Of a stretch of DNA of 21,212 bases, positions 20,793 through 21,212 are shown in pieces. This DNA comes from a virus. Within the stretch, counting starts at the first letter, position 1, and every line of letters begins with the position of its first letter. A model generated the notes under the pieces. That model saw nothing but the letters and a program-made list of their open reading frames with translations, searched no databases and was not told the DNA's origin. Both the position numbers and the translations under genes were made by a program. The stretch is from positions 1 through 21,212 of the IMG/VR virus record IMGVR_UViG_3300044641_005590, one strand, 5' to 3'.

Positions 20793-21212
20793 ATGTCAAA
20801 GTTTGATAAATGTATCGAAGGTATAAGAAAATCCTCTGACGGGCAGCTTAACGAGTTTGAAGCTAGAGCTTTATTAGAGGCGATGGTTAAGGAACTTGAT
20901 GCGGTCGGAGCAGATCGTTTAGCTGAAATAGAGATGGGCGTTTTAAAGAAGACCGCTCAATCTAAGTTAGTAAAGCAAATTGGTTATATTCGTAATAGTT
21001 TTGCTGAAAAGAAAGCGGTATCTTTTTTACTTGCAGAAGGTAAATCCGAGGCAGCTTTTAAGATGGGTTATCAAAACCTTATCAGGAACACCGAAGCTAG
21101 AACGATGTCTTACAAAAACCAATTTGAACAAATGATTGCGGGGCATTACCAAAAGATATTTGGAAAAGATAGCGGCTTACATGAATTTTTCACACCTGGA
21201 AAAAAGCACGAT
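20793..21212 (+). CDS. putative internal virion protein, 5' part
   Basis: The ATG at 20793 directly follows the TAA of the previous gene, with GGGAGGG about 8 bases upstream. The frame stays open for 140 codons to the right edge, so the protein is incomplete. It begins MSKFDKCIEGIRKSSDGQLN, is helical and charged (RALLEAMVKELDAVGADRLA), and ends in the window near FFTPGKKHD. By its position it may supply the C-terminal half of a T7 gp16-type ejection protein that is split into two genes here. The family is not recognised from the visible part. Confidence 0.7.
   Translation, partial: MSKFDKCIEGIRKSSDGQLNEFEARALLEAMVKELDAVGADRLAEIEMGVLKKTAQSKLVKQIGYIRNSFAEKKAVSFLLAEGKSEAAFKMGYQNLIRNTEARTMSYKNQFEQMIAGHYQKIFGKDSGLHEFFTPGKKHD

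Overview
This window is part of a tailed-phage genome or prophage with a short-tailed (podovirus, T7-like) virion. The evidence is one continuous plus-strand structural block (6042 to the right edge): terminase, portal, scaffold, major capsid protein, tail tubular proteins A and B, and internal (ejection) virion proteins. The DNA is AT-rich and uses ordinary bacterial Shine-Dalgarno sites and sigma70-type -10 boxes, so the host is probably an AT-rich bacterium, most likely proteobacterial; the sequence does not identify it further. An ImmA/IrrE-type peptidase in the left arm suggests a temperate lifestyle, but no integrase, cI-like repressor, lysis cassette, tail fibre or phage RNA polymerase lies inside the window.

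Layout. 1-5047: a leftward (minus-strand) early arm of small genes. It includes a tightly packed operon (1-2722) with an ImmA-like peptidase and a protein with a ribbon-helix-helix-like N-terminus. A 733-bp gene-free control region (2723-3455) holds three copies of a 12-bp palindrome. Four or five small unknown genes follow (3456-5047), one of them a 35-residue membrane peptide. 5048-5776: a gene-free divergent region with a CTATAG dyad, three 16-bp iteron-like repeats and a rightward promoter. 5777-6603: small rightward genes, the last probably the small terminase. 6596-11322: terminase large subunit, small gene, portal, Bbp19-like gene, scaffold. 11330-12534: an isolated major-capsid transcription unit with its own promoter, a structured 5' leader and a strong intrinsic terminator. 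12544-21212: tail and ejection module, preceded by two near-identical CTATAG dyads and a promoter that predicts a leaderless mRNA. The last gene runs off the right edge.

How it works together. Terminase packages DNA through the portal into a scaffold-built capsid. Tail tubular proteins A and B make the adaptor and nozzle. The downstream proteins would be ejected to form a channel through the cell envelope, with a T4-lysozyme-like (GH24) domain carried inside a 940-residue ejection protein.

The most unusual signals are not genes. (1) A tandem pair of covarying RNA hairpins lies in the capsid-gene leader. (2) A 24-bp CTATAG-N4-CTATAG dyad occurs at both the divergent region and the tail operon. 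(3) A shared GGTATANTGT promoter element sits so close to start codons that leaderless or near-leaderless transcripts are predicted. (4) Six successive early-gene junctions have a ribosome-binding site that always encodes Gly-Glu at or near the C-terminus of the upstream protein.
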